The translations under genes and the position numbers were made by a program. Source: Tenacibaculum haliotis (GTDB lineage Bacteria > Bacteroidota > Bacteroidia > Flavobacteriales > Flavobacteriaceae). From it: a stretch of 64,000 nucleotides of DNA. Within the stretch, counting starts at the first letter, position 1. Each line of letters opens with the position of its first letter. The notes under the pieces are model-generated. The model did no database searches and was not told the DNA's origin. It saw only the letters and a list, made by a program, of their open reading frames with translations. This document shows positions 24,843 to 35,567 of this stretch, piece after piece. The DNA is taken from assembly GCF_025215075.1 (NCBI RefSeq), contig NZ_JAOBTH010000029.1:1-64000 (forward strand). The letters run 5' to 3'.

Positions 24843-25289
24843 TTAAGCTAAGCTTTTTTTAACAATCATTGAAATGGTTTTACCATCAGCTTTTCCTGCT
24901 AATTGTTTTGAAACCATCCCCATCACTTTTCCCATATCTTTCATTCCTTCTGCTCCAACTTTAACAATAGTTTCCTTTACCACTTTTTCAATTTCATCTT
25001 CTGATAAAGCTTCAGGTAAAAACTGTTCTAAAACAGCTGCTTCTGCCAATTCAGGATCTGCCAAATCTGCCCTACCTTGTTCAGAAAAAACTACAGCACT
25101 ATCTTTACGTTGTTTTACTTGTTTCTGAATAATTTTCAATTCATCTGCTTCAGAAATTTCACCTGATCCTGTTTCAGTATTTGCCAACATAAAAGCCGAT
25201 TTTAATGCTCTAAGTGCTGTTAAAGCAACTGTATCTTTCGATTTCATTGCTTCTTTCATCTTATCCATCACTTGTTTTTGTAAACTCAT
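24843..25289 (-). CDS. GatB/YqeY domain protein
   Basis: 148 residues, the whole length matching the YqeY family (MSLQKQVMDKMKEAMKSKDTVALTALRALKSA; EQFLPEALSEDEI). This domain resembles the tRNA-binding tail of GatB amidotransferase; its own role is not established. It follows ftsZ with a terminator between. The tRNA-Arg gene lies immediately downstream, which suits a tRNA-related role but does not prove it. Confidence 0.92.
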   Translation of the reverse strand: MSLQKQVMDKMKEAMKSKDTVALTALRALKSAFMLANTETGSGEISEADELKIIQKQVKQRKDSAVVFSEQGRADLADPELAEAAVLEQFLPEALSEDEIEKVVKETIVKVGAEGMKDMGKVMGMVSKQLAGKADGKTISMIVKKSLA

Positions 25290-25310
25290 CTTTCTTGTTT
25301 TTTTATGATT

Positions 25311-25338
25311 AAAAAATTCCCGACAAGGCGGGAATTTT
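25311..25338 (-). terminator. terminator at the end of the dcw cluster
   Basis: AAATTCCCG/CGGGAATTT stem on the minus strand followed by TTTT, 22 bases after the ftsZ stop. Confidence 0.85.
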
Positions 25339-25360
25339 AAAAAAGTATATTCTTATTTTA

Positions 25361-27229
25361 TTAATCTACATTGTCATGTAAAAAAGAATTATTTGAACGT
25401 GACAATCCGTTATTATCAGCATTTAAGGCAGTATCTGACTTACTAATATCTGCTCCTGCATTTATATCAACTCCCATTCGTTTATACGCTGGCTGACGCT
25501 CTATATCATCAATATTACGATTTACCTGATCGTTAAATTTATGATTAAAGCCCTTCATTTTTTCACGTCTTTCTTCCGTTCTTTTTCTTAATTCAGAAAT
25601 TGTAATCTCTAATGGAGAAACCTCTTCACTTGTTGTTTCAATATTATTAATTTCTTCTTGAGTTTTAGTTCTTACTTGAAACTGTAACTCTTCTTCAACC
25701 TCTTCCTTTATAATCGGTGTAGAACTTTTACCAATAGTCGGTTGCACATTAAAATCATCTAAAACATAACGTTTTTCTATTTGATGGCCTTTCGGCATCA
25801 CTTCTTCAGCAACTACGTTAATGTTTTTAATTTCATTTGTTGTGGTTACTATCGGTGATTTTGGCTTTATTTCTTCATAAGAATTCACTGGTAAATCAAA
25901 CAATAAATCTTGTTGAACCGGTTGTTGTCTTACTTCTTTCTCAACATTACCTCCTGTTGCAATATTTGTTATTATAAAATCATCTTCAGAGATTGTTTCA
26001 ATCGCAATCTCATCACAAACTACATTTATATTTCTTATTGCTTCAGTTGTTGGAATTAAATTAAACTTAGGTGCTGCAACTTCTTCTTTTAAAACATGTA
26101 CAACTTTTGCAGGCGTACTTACTGTAAGAGGTTCGTTAATCGCTGGCGCAACCTGAACTTTTTGTTCACCAAAATTATAAGTTGCCTTTTGTTCATCCTC
26201 TAAAGTATGAACAATTTTTTTCACTTCTGTATTTGTGATTGTTCCTTGCTGATCAGCAGTAAAACCTGTTGCTACTATTGTTACTACAATACCATCTTCT
26301 AACGACTCATCTTCTCCAACTCCCATAATGATATTAGCATCATAACCTGCTTCATCTTGAATGTAGTCATTAATCTCACCTATTTCATCTAAAGTAACTT
26401 CGTTAGCACCTGAAACGATTAACAATAATACATTTTTAGCTCCCGTAATTTTGTTGTCATTTAACAACGGAGAATCTAATGCTTTTACAATAGCATTTTT
26501 AGCACGATTATCTCCTGTTTCTTTAGCAGATCCCATAATTGCAGTTCCGCTATTAGAAAGTACTGTTTTAGCATCGTGTAAATCAATATTTTGCTTATAA
26601 TGATGTGTTATTACTTCTGCAATACCTTTCGCTGCTGTTGCTAAAACTTCATCTGCTTTAGAGAAACCAGCTTTAAAACCTAAGTTTCCATAAACTTCTC
26701 GCAGCTTATTATTATTTATGACAATAAGTGAATCTACGTTTTTACGTAACTCATCTATTCCTTTTTGAGCTTGCTTGCTACGCATTCTTCCTTCAAACTG
26801 AAATGGCATTGTAACGATACCTACCGTTAAAATATCCATATCTTTTGCTATTTTAGCGATAATAGGTGCTGCACCAGTACCTGTACCACCTCCCATACCT
26901 GCGGTAATAAATACCATTTTAGTATGCGTGCTTAACATTTGTTGAATCTCTTGAATACTTTCTGCAGCCGCTTGTGCACCAACATCAGGATTTGCTCCTG
27001 CCCCTAAACCAGAAGTTAAATGGGCTCCTAATTGAATTTTATTAGGAATTGGGCTACTTTCAAGCGCTTGTGCATCTGTGTTACAAATCACGAAATCTAC
27101 TCCGTGAATTTGTTTATTAAACATATGATCTACTGCATTACTTCCTCCCCCACCAACTCCAATCACTTTAATAGCATTTGATTGTGTTTTTGGCATGTCG
27201 AATGAAATGTTATTGAATTCTGTGCTCAT
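25361..27229 (-). CDS. ftsZ: cell division GTPase FtsZ with long C-terminal extension
   Basis: 622 residues, against about 380-400 for E. coli and B. subtilis FtsZ. The tubulin-like core (about 15-330) has the GTP signature GGGTGTG (114-120), NTDAQAL (50-56), and the T7 synergy-loop region. The rest is an acidic, low-complexity linker. It contains a motif repeated three times at 393-408, 462-477 and 522-537 (T-E-I-x-NIN-V-V-x-E-E-V pattern). Near the end, [10 protein letters not shown] (580-589) and a final [10 protein letters not shown] look like the conserved tail peptides that bind partners such as FtsA. Last gene of the dcw cluster. Confidence 0.97.
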   Translation of the reverse strand: MSTEFNNISFDMPKTQSNAIKVIGVGGGGSNAVDHMFNKQIHGVDFVICNTDAQALESSPIPNKIQLGAHLTSGLGAGANPDVGAQAAAESIQEIQQMLSTHTKMVFITAGMGGGTGTGAAPIIAKIAKDMDILTVGIVTMPFQFEGRMRSKQAQKGIDELRKNVDSLIVINNNKLREVYGNLGFKAGFSKADEVLATAAKGIAEVITHHYKQNIDLHDAKTVLSNSGTAIMGSAKETGDNRAKNAIVKALDSPLLNDNKITGAKNVLLLIVSGANEVTLDEIGEINDYIQDEAGYDANIIMGVGEDESLEDGIVVTIVATGFTADQQGTITNTEVKKIVHTLEDEQKATYNFGEQKVQVAPAINEPLTVSTPAKVVHVLKEEVAAPKFNLIPTTEAIRNINVVCDEIAIETISEDDFIITNIATGGNVEKEVRQQPVQQDLLFDLPVNSYEEIKPKSPIVTTTNEIKNINVVAEEVMPKGHQIEKRYVLDDFNVQPTIGKSSTPIIKEEVEEELQFQVRTKTQEEINNIETTSEEVSPLEITISELRKRTEERREKMKGFNHKFNDQVNRNIDDIERQPAYKRMGVDINAGADISKSDTALNADNNGLSRSNNSFLHDNVD

Positions 27230-27312
27230 AATAACTTTTCTTTTTTAATTTTTATTCACTTTTACACTCCTTTCTCAGGGGACAAAAAAGGGGTGACTTA
27301 TTTAATATTCGT

Positions 27313-28653
27313 TTATTCTGCGTTGTCTAAAAACTCCGTAAATCTTTCTCTAAACTTATCTAAAAAAGATTTAGACTTACCTTTTTTTATCGTTTCTTTT
27401 TCAACAATTTCTGCCACAGGAGTTTCTTCCACAGCAGTATCTTTCGTTTCAGTTATGATTTCTTTTTCATAATTCTCTACTACTTCGCTTGATTCTTTCT
27501 GTAAACCTTCCATTAACAAACCAACTGCGGTTGCGTATGAAGGGCTAGACAAAACATCGTCAGAATCACCTGCTAAATGTTCATTCGGATATCCAATACG
27601 AACGTCCATTCCTGTTATATATTCTACTAACTGGCGTAAATGTTTTAACTCAGATCCTCCTCCGGTTAATACAATTCCAGCAATTAATTTTCCTTTCTGA
27701 GTTTCGTGCCCATAATTTTTAATTTCTAAATACACATGCTCTATAATTTCTTGTACTCTGGCATGAATTATTTTTGATAAATTCTTAAGTGTAATCTCTT
27801 TAGGCTCTCTTCCTCTTAATCCTGGAATAGAAACTATTTCTGTTTCTTTATTTTCTCCTGGCCATGCAGAACCAAACTTTACTTTTAGTAATTCTGCTTG
27901 TTTTTCGATTATCGAACAACCTTCTTTTATATCTTCAGTAATTACATTTCCCCCAAAAGGTATTACTGCCGTATGACGAATAATACCATCTTTAAATATT
28001 GCTAAATCGGTAGTACCCCCACCGATATCTATCAAAGCAACTCCTGCTTCTTTTTCTTCTTGACTTAAAACTGCGGATGCCGATGCTAACGGTTCTAATG
28101 TAATATCAGACAAACCTAAACCTGCACTCTTTACGCATCTTCCAATGTTTCTAATCGAAGAAACCTGACCAACAACTACATGAAAATTAGCTTCTAGTCG
28201 TCCGCCATACATACCAATTGGCTCTTTTATTTCTGACTGACTGTCTACTTTAAAATCTTGTGGTAAAACATGAATAATTTCTTCACCAGGAAGCATTACT
28301 AATTTATGCACCTGACTAACTAAACTTTCAATATCAATCTCATTAATTACCTCGTCAGATTTTTCGCGCGTAATATAATCGCTATGATGCAAACTTCTTA
28401 TATGTTGCCCCGCAATACCTACAACAACACTTTCAATTTTCTGCCCCGAAACACTTTGTGCCTCATCAACAGCTTCCTGAATAGATTGAATTGTTTGGGT
28501 TATGTTATTTACCACTCCACGTTTTACACCTAAACTTTTAGCTTTACCAATACCTAAAATTTCTAATTTGTCGTATTCATTCTTACGACCAATCATCGCA
28601 ACAATTTTGGTAGTACCAATATCTAAACCAACGGCAATTTTATTATTCTCCAT
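27313..28653 (-). CDS. ftsA: cell division protein FtsA
   Basis: 446 residues from the ATG at 28653; an upstream in-frame TTG at 28677 lies within ftsQ and is unlikely. Actin-like fold: VGLDIGTTKIVAMIG at the N-terminus, the 1C domain, DIGGGTTDLAIF (about 208), VLTGGGSELKHLRQL. The C-terminus holds an acidic linker and an amphipathic helix (FLDKFRERFTEFLDN) that tethers FtsA, and thereby FtsZ filaments, to the membrane. Overlaps the end of ftsQ by 11 bases. Confidence 0.96.
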   Translation of the reverse strand: MENNKIAVGLDIGTTKIVAMIGRKNEYDKLEILGIGKAKSLGVKRGVVNNITQTIQSIQEAVDEAQSVSGQKIESVVVGIAGQHIRSLHHSDYITREKSDEVINEIDIESLVSQVHKLVMLPGEEIIHVLPQDFKVDSQSEIKEPIGMYGGRLEANFHVVVGQVSSIRNIGRCVKSAGLGLSDITLEPLASASAVLSQEEKEAGVALIDIGGGTTDLAIFKDGIIRHTAVIPFGGNVITEDIKEGCSIIEKQAELLKVKFGSAWPGENKETEIVSIPGLRGREPKEITLKNLSKIIHARVQEIIEHVYLEIKNYGHETQKGKLIAGIVLTGGGSELKHLRQLVEYITGMDVRIGYPNEHLAGDSDDVLSSPSYATAVGLLMEGLQKESSEVVENYEKEIITETKDTAVEETPVAEIVEKETIKKGKSKSFLDKFRERFTEFLDNAE

Positions 28654-29380
28654 CTTGCTTTTGTTTTGTGCACACAACTTGGTTGTGGTATTTTACATTT
28701 ATTGTCTTATAATTTTTAATTGTTTTATCAATCAATGCTTTATTATAAAATGCAATTAGCTTTTTAAACTTCACATTTACATTTACTAGCTTCCCAAAAA
28801 CTATTTTATATTCACCGCTACGAACTGTAAATTCATATTCTTCACGAACATTTTTTTGGATTGCAATAATTTCTTTATTCAAAAAATCATGTGCTCCAAT
28901 TGTTTTTATTAAACTAATTAACTCCTTTATATCTTTAGCATTATTTATGCCTGAAACTAATGGTACTCTTGCTGAGAAATTTGCTGACAAAGGAATTTCA
29001 ACACCAAACTTATCAATATAATATGAATCACTTTTATTAACAATACGCGCTATTGGTTTGCGCTGTTTTATAAGTGTTTTTAGCACGCCATTAATTGTTA
29101 AAAAAACAGCTGCTTTTTCAACATAAGGATTCTTTGAAACATTTGTTTCTAAAAGGTGTAAATCTACCACTCTTTTTGGTTGATTTTTAACAAAAATTTT
29201 ATTTTGTATTAACAATTTATCAACCATACTGTGTGTCAAAAAGTTATTATCACCTGCTTCAAATTCAACTACGGTGTTTTCAACCTTTTTTATGCCATTT
29301 TTACCCGCCGCAAAGCCGTACAAAAACCCTAAAAACACTAGCAACACGAAAAAAGAAAGATATGTTGTTACTTTTCTCAT
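28643..29380 (-). CDS. ftsQ: cell division protein FtsQ
   Basis: 245 residues. Short cytoplasmic N-terminus, one membrane helix (about 6-25), then a periplasmic POTRA-like and beta domain (VDLHLLETNVSKNPYVEKAAVFLTINGVL; RKPIARIV). Bitopic scaffold of the divisome that recruits later proteins. Divergent in sequence; call rests on topology and position between murC and ftsA. Confidence 0.9.
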   Translation of the reverse strand: MRKVTTYLSFFVLLVFLGFLYGFAAGKNGIKKVENTVVEFEAGDNNFLTHSMVDKLLIQNKIFVKNQPKRVVDLHLLETNVSKNPYVEKAAVFLTINGVLKTLIKQRKPIARIVNKSDSYYIDKFGVEIPLSANFSARVPLVSGINNAKDIKELISLIKTIGAHDFLNKEIIAIQKNVREEYEFTVRSGEYKIVFGKLVNVNVKFKKLIAFYNKALIDKTIKNYKTINVKYHNQVVCTKQKQDGE

Positions 29381-29382
29381 AT

Positions 29383-30729
29383 TTAAATATTATATTTTTT
29401 CTCTAAACTATTCTTTACTTCACCGACCAATAAACCGATATCGCCTGCCCCTAACATTGTTATAATTTTTGCCTCAGATTTCAAGATTTCAGCGCCTAAA
29501 TTTTCTTTAGAAACCAATGCTTTATTTTCTGAATTTATTTTAGCTAGTAACCACGAAGAAGTAACTCCTTTTATAGGCAACTCTCTTGCTGGATAAATAT
29601 CTAATAACAATACTTCATCAAACTTAGAAAGTGCTATTGCAAAATCTTCCACAAAATCTTTTGTTCTCGTATATAAATGTGGTTGAAAAACGGCCAACAC
29701 TTTTTCCTTCGGATACATTTCTCGTATCGAATGCTCTACAGCATTTATCTCTGTTGGATGATGCGCGTAATCATCAATCAATACCACATCTTCTGTTTTA
29801 ATTTTATATGAAAACCTTCGCTGAACTCCTTTAAACGTTTTTAATTGTTCTTTAATTTTCGCTAAAGAAACACCATACACATCTGCCGTTGCTAAAGCAG
29901 CCAAGGCATTCATCATGTTATGTTTTCCTGGTAAATGAAATTCAATATTCTTTATTTCTGATGTTGGTGTTTGCACATCAAAAACATACTTTCCTGTTTC
30001 AACTTTTACATTGTACGCCTTATAATCTGCCGATTCATTTACAGCATATGTTAACCCTTTTAAAGGCAAACCTTTTGCTACAATTAATGTATCAGAAACT
30101 TTATTTGCAAATTCTCTAAACGACTGTTGTAACATTTCATTTTCTCCGTAAATATCCAAATGATCAGCATCCATAGAAGTAACGCATGCAATATTTGGCG
30201 ACAATTTTAAAAATGACCGATCAAATTCATCTGCTTCTACAACTGATATTTTATCTTCTCCTAAAATTAAATTTGAATTATAATTTTCTGCAATTCCTCC
30301 TAAAAAAGACGTTGCTTTTTCAGGTTGCATTATGTGTCCTAAAATAGAAGAAGTTGTGGTTTTACCATGTGTACCTGCAACCCCTAAACAAAAAGTATTT
30401 TTAGTAATTTCTCCTAAAACTTCTGCCCTTTTTAAAATTTCAAATCCGTTGTTTATAAAATAATTTAATTCTTGATGTACATTCGGAATCGCAGGCGTAT
30501 AAACCACCAACGTTTGCTCTTTATCTAAACAAGAAATATCGATGTTTTTAACAGCATCTTCAAAATGAATTTTTACACCAATCTCCTCCAACTTTTTAGT
30601 AATCGGACTTGGTGTTTTATCATAGCCAAATACCTGTTTTCCGTTCACAGCAAAATAACGAGCAATAGCGCTCATACCGATTCCTCCGATACCAATAAAA
30701 TAAACGTTATGTATTGTTTTTAAATTCAC
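29383..30729 (-). CDS. murC: UDP-N-acetylmuramate--L-alanine ligase
   Basis: 448 residues. Mur ligase with Rossmann N-domain (FIGIGGIGMSAIARYF), the ATP P-loop GVAGTHGKTTTSS (about 113-125), central catalytic domain (VEADEFDRSFL) and C-domain (DDYAHHPTEI). Adds L-Ala to UDP-MurNAc in the cytoplasm. Start overlaps the murG stop by one base. Confidence 0.97.
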   Translation of the reverse strand: MNLKTIHNVYFIGIGGIGMSAIARYFAVNGKQVFGYDKTPSPITKKLEEIGVKIHFEDAVKNIDISCLDKEQTLVVYTPAIPNVHQELNYFINNGFEILKRAEVLGEITKNTFCLGVAGTHGKTTTSSILGHIMQPEKATSFLGGIAENYNSNLILGEDKISVVEADEFDRSFLKLSPNIACVTSMDADHLDIYGENEMLQQSFREFANKVSDTLIVAKGLPLKGLTYAVNESADYKAYNVKVETGKYVFDVQTPTSEIKNIEFHLPGKHNMMNALAALATADVYGVSLAKIKEQLKTFKGVQRRFSYKIKTEDVVLIDDYAHHPTEINAVEHSIREMYPKEKVLAVFQPHLYTRTKDFVEDFAIALSKFDEVLLLDIYPARELPIKGVTSSWLLAKINSENKALVSKENLGAEILKSEAKIITMLGAGDIGLLVGEVKNSLEKKYNI

Positions 30730-31820
30730 TAATTAATTAGTTTTTCTATTTCGTTAACGATATCACTCGTTGCATTGGGCAATGCTAATTCATTAATATT
30801 TTCACTTAAACTCTGCTGCTTGCCTTTATCTTTTAATAATGTTTCGATTACTATCGGAAAAGTATCTAACTCATTTTCTTTCACTAAAATTGCTCCATGT
30901 TTATCTACAATCGATTTTGCATTTTTAGTTTGATGATCTTCTGCTACATTTGGCGACGGAATAAAAACAGTTGGTTTACCCACAATACACAATTCTGAAA
31001 CTGAACTTGCACCCGCTCTTGAAACTATAAAATCAGCTGCCGCATACGCCAAATCCATTCTATTTAAAAACTGATGTACCTGTACGTTTTCTACTTCATT
31101 ATATTTCTTATATTCTTCAAAATACAACTTACCACATTGCCAAATTAATTGAATATTCTGATTTTTAAAAAAGTCAAGATTTTCTTCTATTAATTGATTT
31201 ATCTTTCTTGCCCCTAAACTTCCACCTAAAACTAGTATTGTTTTTTTTGAACTATCTAACTCAAAAAATTCTTTTCCTACGTTAATTTTTGCATGAATCT
31301 TTAACAAATCTTGACGAACAGGATTTCCTGTTTTTATAATTTTATCCTTCGGAAAAAAACGTTCTAAATTATCATAAGCAACACATATTTTACCTGCTTT
31401 TTTACTCAGTAATTTATTTGTAATTCCCGGATATGAATTTTGTTCTTGTACAACTGTAGGAATTCCTTTTTTATTAGCAACCATTAATGTTGGTCCACTT
31501 GCAAAACCACCTGTACCGATTACCACATTTGGTTTAAATTTTCTGATAATTTTATGCGCATTCCATAAACTACTTAACAACTTAACAGGAAATAATAAGT
31601 TCTTGGCAGTTATTTTTCTTTGAATGCCTGAAATCCACAATCCTTTAATATCATAACCTGCTTGTGGAACTTTTTCCATTTCCATTTTATCTTTTGCACC
31701 AACAAATAAAATATTTGCATCCGGATACCGGACTTTTATTTCATTTGCAATGGCAATAGCCGGATATATATGCCCTCCAGTTCCACCGCCGCTTATAATA
31801 ACATTAATCGATTGTTTCAT
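30729..31820 (-). CDS. murG: UDP-GlcNAc transferase MurG (lipid II synthesis)
   Basis: 363 residues, GT-B glycosyltransferase family 28. N-terminal [16 protein letters not shown] (about 10-25) and GTGGFASGP for lipid I binding; C-terminal [12 protein letters not shown] and [14 protein letters not shown] for UDP-GlcNAc. Acts at the inner face of the membrane. Overlaps ftsW by 17 bases. Confidence 0.96.
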   Translation of the reverse strand: MKQSINVIISGGGTGGHIYPAIAIANEIKVRYPDANILFVGAKDKMEMEKVPQAGYDIKGLWISGIQRKITAKNLLFPVKLLSSLWNAHKIIRKFKPNVVIGTGGFASGPTLMVANKKGIPTVVQEQNSYPGITNKLLSKKAGKICVAYDNLERFFPKDKIIKTGNPVRQDLLKIHAKINVGKEFFELDSSKKTILVLGGSLGARKINQLIEENLDFFKNQNIQLIWQCGKLYFEEYKKYNEVENVQVHQFLNRMDLAYAAADFIVSRAGASSVSELCIVGKPTVFIPSPNVAEDHQTKNAKSIVDKHGAILVKENELDTFPIVIETLLKDKGKQQSLSENINELALPNATSDIVNEIEKLIN

Positions 31821-32994
31821 GTAAAATATCTAAAGGGTTATCATCTAAAATTGTTTCCTCTGTTTCATTTTTATGAGCACTAACACTTAATATCATTCCT
31901 AAAGCAAAACACGTCATCCAAATAGAGGTACCACCACTACTGATTAACGGCAATGTTTGCCCTGTTACAGGTAATATATTTACGGCTACTGCCATATTAA
32001 TCATCGCCTGAAAAACAATTGGAATCCCTACTCCCAACACCATTAAAGTCGCAAAAATTGTCGTTGCCTTTTTAGCGGTAATTAAAATTCTAAACAACAA
32101 TAAAAAATAAATAAATGCAACTATTATTGCTCCTACAAGACCATATTCCTCAATAATAATAGCATATATAAAATCGGAAGATGATTGTGGTAAAAAATTT
32201 TTCTGCACACTCTTTCCTGGTCCTTTTCCTAGTATTCCGCCTGTGGCGATTGCTATTTTTGCTTTTTCTACTTGATAATTTTCTTTTCTATCTGAATTAG
32301 AAAAACCATCTAATCTACTTTGCCAAGTGTTTACCCTGTTTGGCATTGCATCAGGAAAAGCCTTTGCTACCAGAATAAAAAAGAGCAAAGAAAAAAGCCC
32401 TATTCCTAAAATATAACCAATGTATTTTAACGGATATCCACCGATAAACGTTAACACCAAAATCATAAAAAACACAATTGCTGTGGTAGATAAATTTGCA
32501 GGAAGTACTAATGCTAATACAAGCCCTATAGGCAGCCACAACTGTAATAAACTATCTCTAAAACTTATTACGTTCTCTTTGTTTTTTGCTAGATACCTCG
32601 ATACATATACCATTAACACCAAACCTGCTAGTGTAGAGGTTTGAAAACCGATACCCACAAAAGGTATTCGAATCCACCTACTTGCATTGGCTCCTCCGAT
32701 TGTTGTTCCTTGTGCCAACGTGACTATTAATAGTAATACAACTATTGGTAACATTAAAACCGAGCCTCCACTAAAATAACGATACGGAATTTTATGTACT
32801 CCATAAATTACAGCAAAACCTGTAATTAACAACATTACATGCTTTATTAAATGCCCTAAGGTAGAACCATTACCAACTACATATACTAAATTTGTACTAG
32901 CACTATAAATTGGCATAAATGAAAATATTGCCAACACAGCAACAATAGCCCAAATAGCCCTGTCTCCTTTTATATGCTGAAAAATAGTTTTCAT
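31804..32994 (-). CDS. ftsW: division glycosyltransferase FtsW (SEDS)
   Basis: 396 residues, about ten membrane helices. SEDS signatures: [20 protein letters not shown], a loop with [28 protein letters not shown], and the terminal [14 protein letters not shown]. Partner of FtsI in septal peptidoglycan polymerisation; paralogue of RodA encoded at 10061-11338. Confidence 0.95.
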   Translation of the reverse strand: MKTIFQHIKGDRAIWAIVAVLAIFSFMPIYSASTNLVYVVGNGSTLGHLIKHVMLLITGFAVIYGVHKIPYRYFSGGSVLMLPIVVLLLIVTLAQGTTIGGANASRWIRIPFVGIGFQTSTLAGLVLMVYVSRYLAKNKENVISFRDSLLQLWLPIGLVLALVLPANLSTTAIVFFMILVLTFIGGYPLKYIGYILGIGLFSLLFFILVAKAFPDAMPNRVNTWQSRLDGFSNSDRKENYQVEKAKIAIATGGILGKGPGKSVQKNFLPQSSSDFIYAIIIEEYGLVGAIIVAFIYFLLLFRILITAKKATTIFATLMVLGVGIPIVFQAMINMAVAVNILPVTGQTLPLISSGGTSIWMTCFALGMILSVSAHKNETEETILDDNPLDILHETID

Positions 32995-33003
32995 TAATTT
33001 ATT

Positions 33004-34338
33004 TTATAAATTTTTAATAGCTTCCTTAAATTTTCGCCCTCTATCTTCATAGTTTTCGAACAAATCGAAACTAGCACATGCTGGAGATAACAAAACAACA
33101 TCTCCTGCTTTCGCTACTTTATTTGCAACTTTAACAGCTTCTTCCGCTCCTGCAGTTTCTACTAAAACATCTACTACATTGCCAAAGGTTTCAATGATTT
33201 TCTGATTATCTAAACCTAAACAAATAATTGCTTTCACCTTTTCTCTTACCAACGGTAATAAATCAGCATAATCATTTCCTTTATCAACACCACCAACTAT
33301 CCAAACCGTAGGACTATCCATACACTCCAATGCATAAAAAACAGCATTTATATTGGTAGCTTTACTATCGTTAATAAACTGTACTCCATTAATTTTCTGC
33401 ACATATTCTAAACGATGCTCTACACCTTCAAAGTCTAACAAACTTTCAGCTATTGTTTCTTTTCTAGCCTGTAACAATTTTGCTGCCATAGCTGATGCCA
33501 TTGCATTTTTAGTATTGTGTTTTCCTTTTAATGCTAATTCAGAAACGTTCATTAATACCTCTTCTGTTGTTAATTTCATTATTATTTTATTTTGTCTTAA
33601 AAAAACTCCGTATTCTAATTCTCTTTCGATAGAAAATGGAATCTTTTTTGCGTTAATTTTATTTTTACTTAACCAATTTTTTATTGCCGTATCATCGGCA
33701 TCATAAATTAAAAAATCATCGGCTGTTTGATTTTTCGTAATTCGGAATTTTGAAGCTATATATTTATCAAAATTGTACTCATACCTATCTAAATGATCTG
33801 GCGATATATTTGTTATAATTGCAATATGTGGTTTAAAATCTATAATTCCATCTAACTGAAAACTACTTAATTCTAATACATATTCACTGTGTTTACCCTT
33901 CGCTACTTGCTCTGCAAAACTATCACCAATATTACCTCCTATTCCAACGTTAAATCCAGCTTTATTAAGTATATGACCAGTTAATAAAGTGGTCGTTGTT
34001 TTTCCGTTTGAACCTGTAATACCGATTATTTTTGCATTTGTAAATTCAGCTGCAAATTCTATTTCAGAAATTACTTTTATTCCTTTTGAAATCAATTCTT
34101 GAACTAACTTCACGCCATCAGGAATACCTGGACTTTTCATTATAACATCAGCATTAAAAATTTCACTTTCTGTGTGCTGATTTTCTTCAAAATCAATTGA
34201 GTTATGTAAAAGAACTTTTTTGTGTTTCTCTGCAATACTCCCTTTATCAGAAACAAAAACTTCAAATCCTTTTTGTTTTCCTAATAACGCTGTACCAACA
34301 CCACTTTCTCCTCCGCCAAGAATTACCAACCTTTTCAT
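33004..34338 (-). CDS. murD: UDP-MurNAc-L-alanine--D-glutamate ligase
   Basis: 444 residues. N-terminal Rossmann domain (LVILGGGESGVGTALLG), P-loop GITGSNGKTTTT (about 108-119), central NISPDHLDRY, C-domain NDSKATN. Adds D-Glu, the second peptide residue. One base separates it from mraY. Confidence 0.97.
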   Translation of the reverse strand: MKRLVILGGGESGVGTALLGKQKGFEVFVSDKGSIAEKHKKVLLHNSIDFEENQHTESEIFNADVIMKSPGIPDGVKLVQELISKGIKVISEIEFAAEFTNAKIIGITGSNGKTTTTLLTGHILNKAGFNVGIGGNIGDSFAEQVAKGKHSEYVLELSSFQLDGIIDFKPHIAIITNISPDHLDRYEYNFDKYIASKFRITKNQTADDFLIYDADDTAIKNWLSKNKINAKKIPFSIERELEYGVFLRQNKIIMKLTTEEVLMNVSELALKGKHNTKNAMASAMAAKLLQARKETIAESLLDFEGVEHRLEYVQKINGVQFINDSKATNINAVFYALECMDSPTVWIVGGVDKGNDYADLLPLVREKVKAIICLGLDNQKIIETFGNVVDVLVETAGAEEAVKVANKVAKAGDVVLLSPACASFDLFENYEDRGRKFKEAIKNL

Positions 34339-34339
34339 T

Positions 34340-35566
34340 TTATCTTAATTTCAAGGTTACAATTGTTAATACCGCTAATAGGATTCCTACAATCCAAAAA
34401 CGGGTAACTATTTTACTTTCGTGATAGTTTAATTTTTGATAATGATGATGTAATGGTGCCATTTTAAAAATTCTCTTTCCTACTCCAAATCGTTTTTTAG
34501 TGTACTTAAAGTAGAATACCTGAAGTATTACTGACAAATTTTCAATCACAAAAATTCCTGCTAAAATTGGCAACAATAATTCTTTACGAATAGCAATAGC
34601 AATAACTGCTATGATTCCTCCGATTGTTAAACTACCCGTGTCACCCATAAATACCTGAGCAGGAAATGTATTATACCACAAAAACCCAATTAAAGCTCCT
34701 GCAAAAGCGAATATAAATACTGTCATTTCTCCCGAATTTGGGATATACATTACGTTGAGATAATCTGCAAAAATGATATTTCCTGATACCCATGCAAATA
34801 TTGCCAATGCAATCACCATAATTGCCGATGTACCGGCTGCTAAGCCGTCAATACCATCTGTTAAATTTGCACCATTTGATATTCCCGTTACAATAAAAAC
34901 AACTACAAAAATGAAAACAATCCATCCGTATTTTTCGTAACCATCTCCTAAAAAGTTAAATGCTTTTGCATAATCTAATTCATTATCCTTTAAAAACGGA
35001 ACGGTTGTTTTTGTTGATTTATGTGCCTCACCAAAAACCTTCACTTTTCCATTCACCTGAACTACTTGCTCAGCTTTTGGCAACTGTTCTTTTATAGTTA
35101 CATCTGGATGAAAATACAACATCGACCCAACAATAATACCCAAACCAACTTGACCTAAAACTTTGAATTTCCCTTTTAAACCTGCTTTATCTTTTTTAAA
35201 TACTTTTATGTAATCATCTGTAAAACCAATCAACCCCATCCAAACAGTTGTTATCAACAAGATAACAATATAAATGTTTTCTAATTTCGCTAATAAAAGC
35301 ACAGGAACTAAGGTGGCAAGGATTATAATAAGTCCTCCCATTGTAGGTGTACCTGCTTTTTGCACTTGCCCTACTAAACCTAAATCTCTTACCGTTTCTC
35401 CTATTTGCTGTTTTCTTAAAAAATTAATTATTTTCTTTCCGAAGATTGTTGATATCAACAAAGACAAAATAAACGCGACGGCTGCACGGAACGTAATAAA
35501 CTGAAACACACTTGCTCCTGTTAAATTAAATTCACTTTCTAAATATTGAAATATATAATACAGCAT
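34340..35566 (-). CDS. mraY: phospho-MurNAc-pentapeptide transferase
   Basis: 408 residues, about ten membrane helices. Family motifs: [11 protein letters not shown], the Asp pair in [19 protein letters not shown], and FMGDTGSL, ending [10 protein letters not shown]. Makes lipid I by moving phospho-MurNAc-pentapeptide to undecaprenyl phosphate. It has an added segment (about 165-200) between helices compared with E. coli MraY (360 residues), as in other Bacteroidetes. Confidence 0.97.
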   Translation of the reverse strand: MLYYIFQYLESEFNLTGASVFQFITFRAAVAFILSLLISTIFGKKIINFLRKQQIGETVRDLGLVGQVQKAGTPTMGGLIIILATLVPVLLLAKLENIYIVILLITTVWMGLIGFTDDYIKVFKKDKAGLKGKFKVLGQVGLGIIVGSMLYFHPDVTIKEQLPKAEQVVQVNGKVKVFGEAHKSTKTTVPFLKDNELDYAKAFNFLGDGYEKYGWIVFIFVVVFIVTGISNGANLTDGIDGLAAGTSAIMVIALAIFAWVSGNIIFADYLNVMYIPNSGEMTVFIFAFAGALIGFLWYNTFPAQVFMGDTGSLTIGGIIAVIAIAIRKELLLPILAGIFVIENLSVILQVFYFKYTKKRFGVGKRIFKMAPLHHHYQKLNYHESKIVTRFWIVGILLAVLTIVTLKLR

Positions 35567-35567
35567 G

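Noticed and set aside
35274-35504. Plus-strand open frames opposite dcw genes (also 33353-33706, 34197-34424, 36190-36405, 28502-28759, 38460-38666)
   Set aside because: Antisense shadows of well-identified Mur and Fts genes; no promoter, domain or sensible composition.
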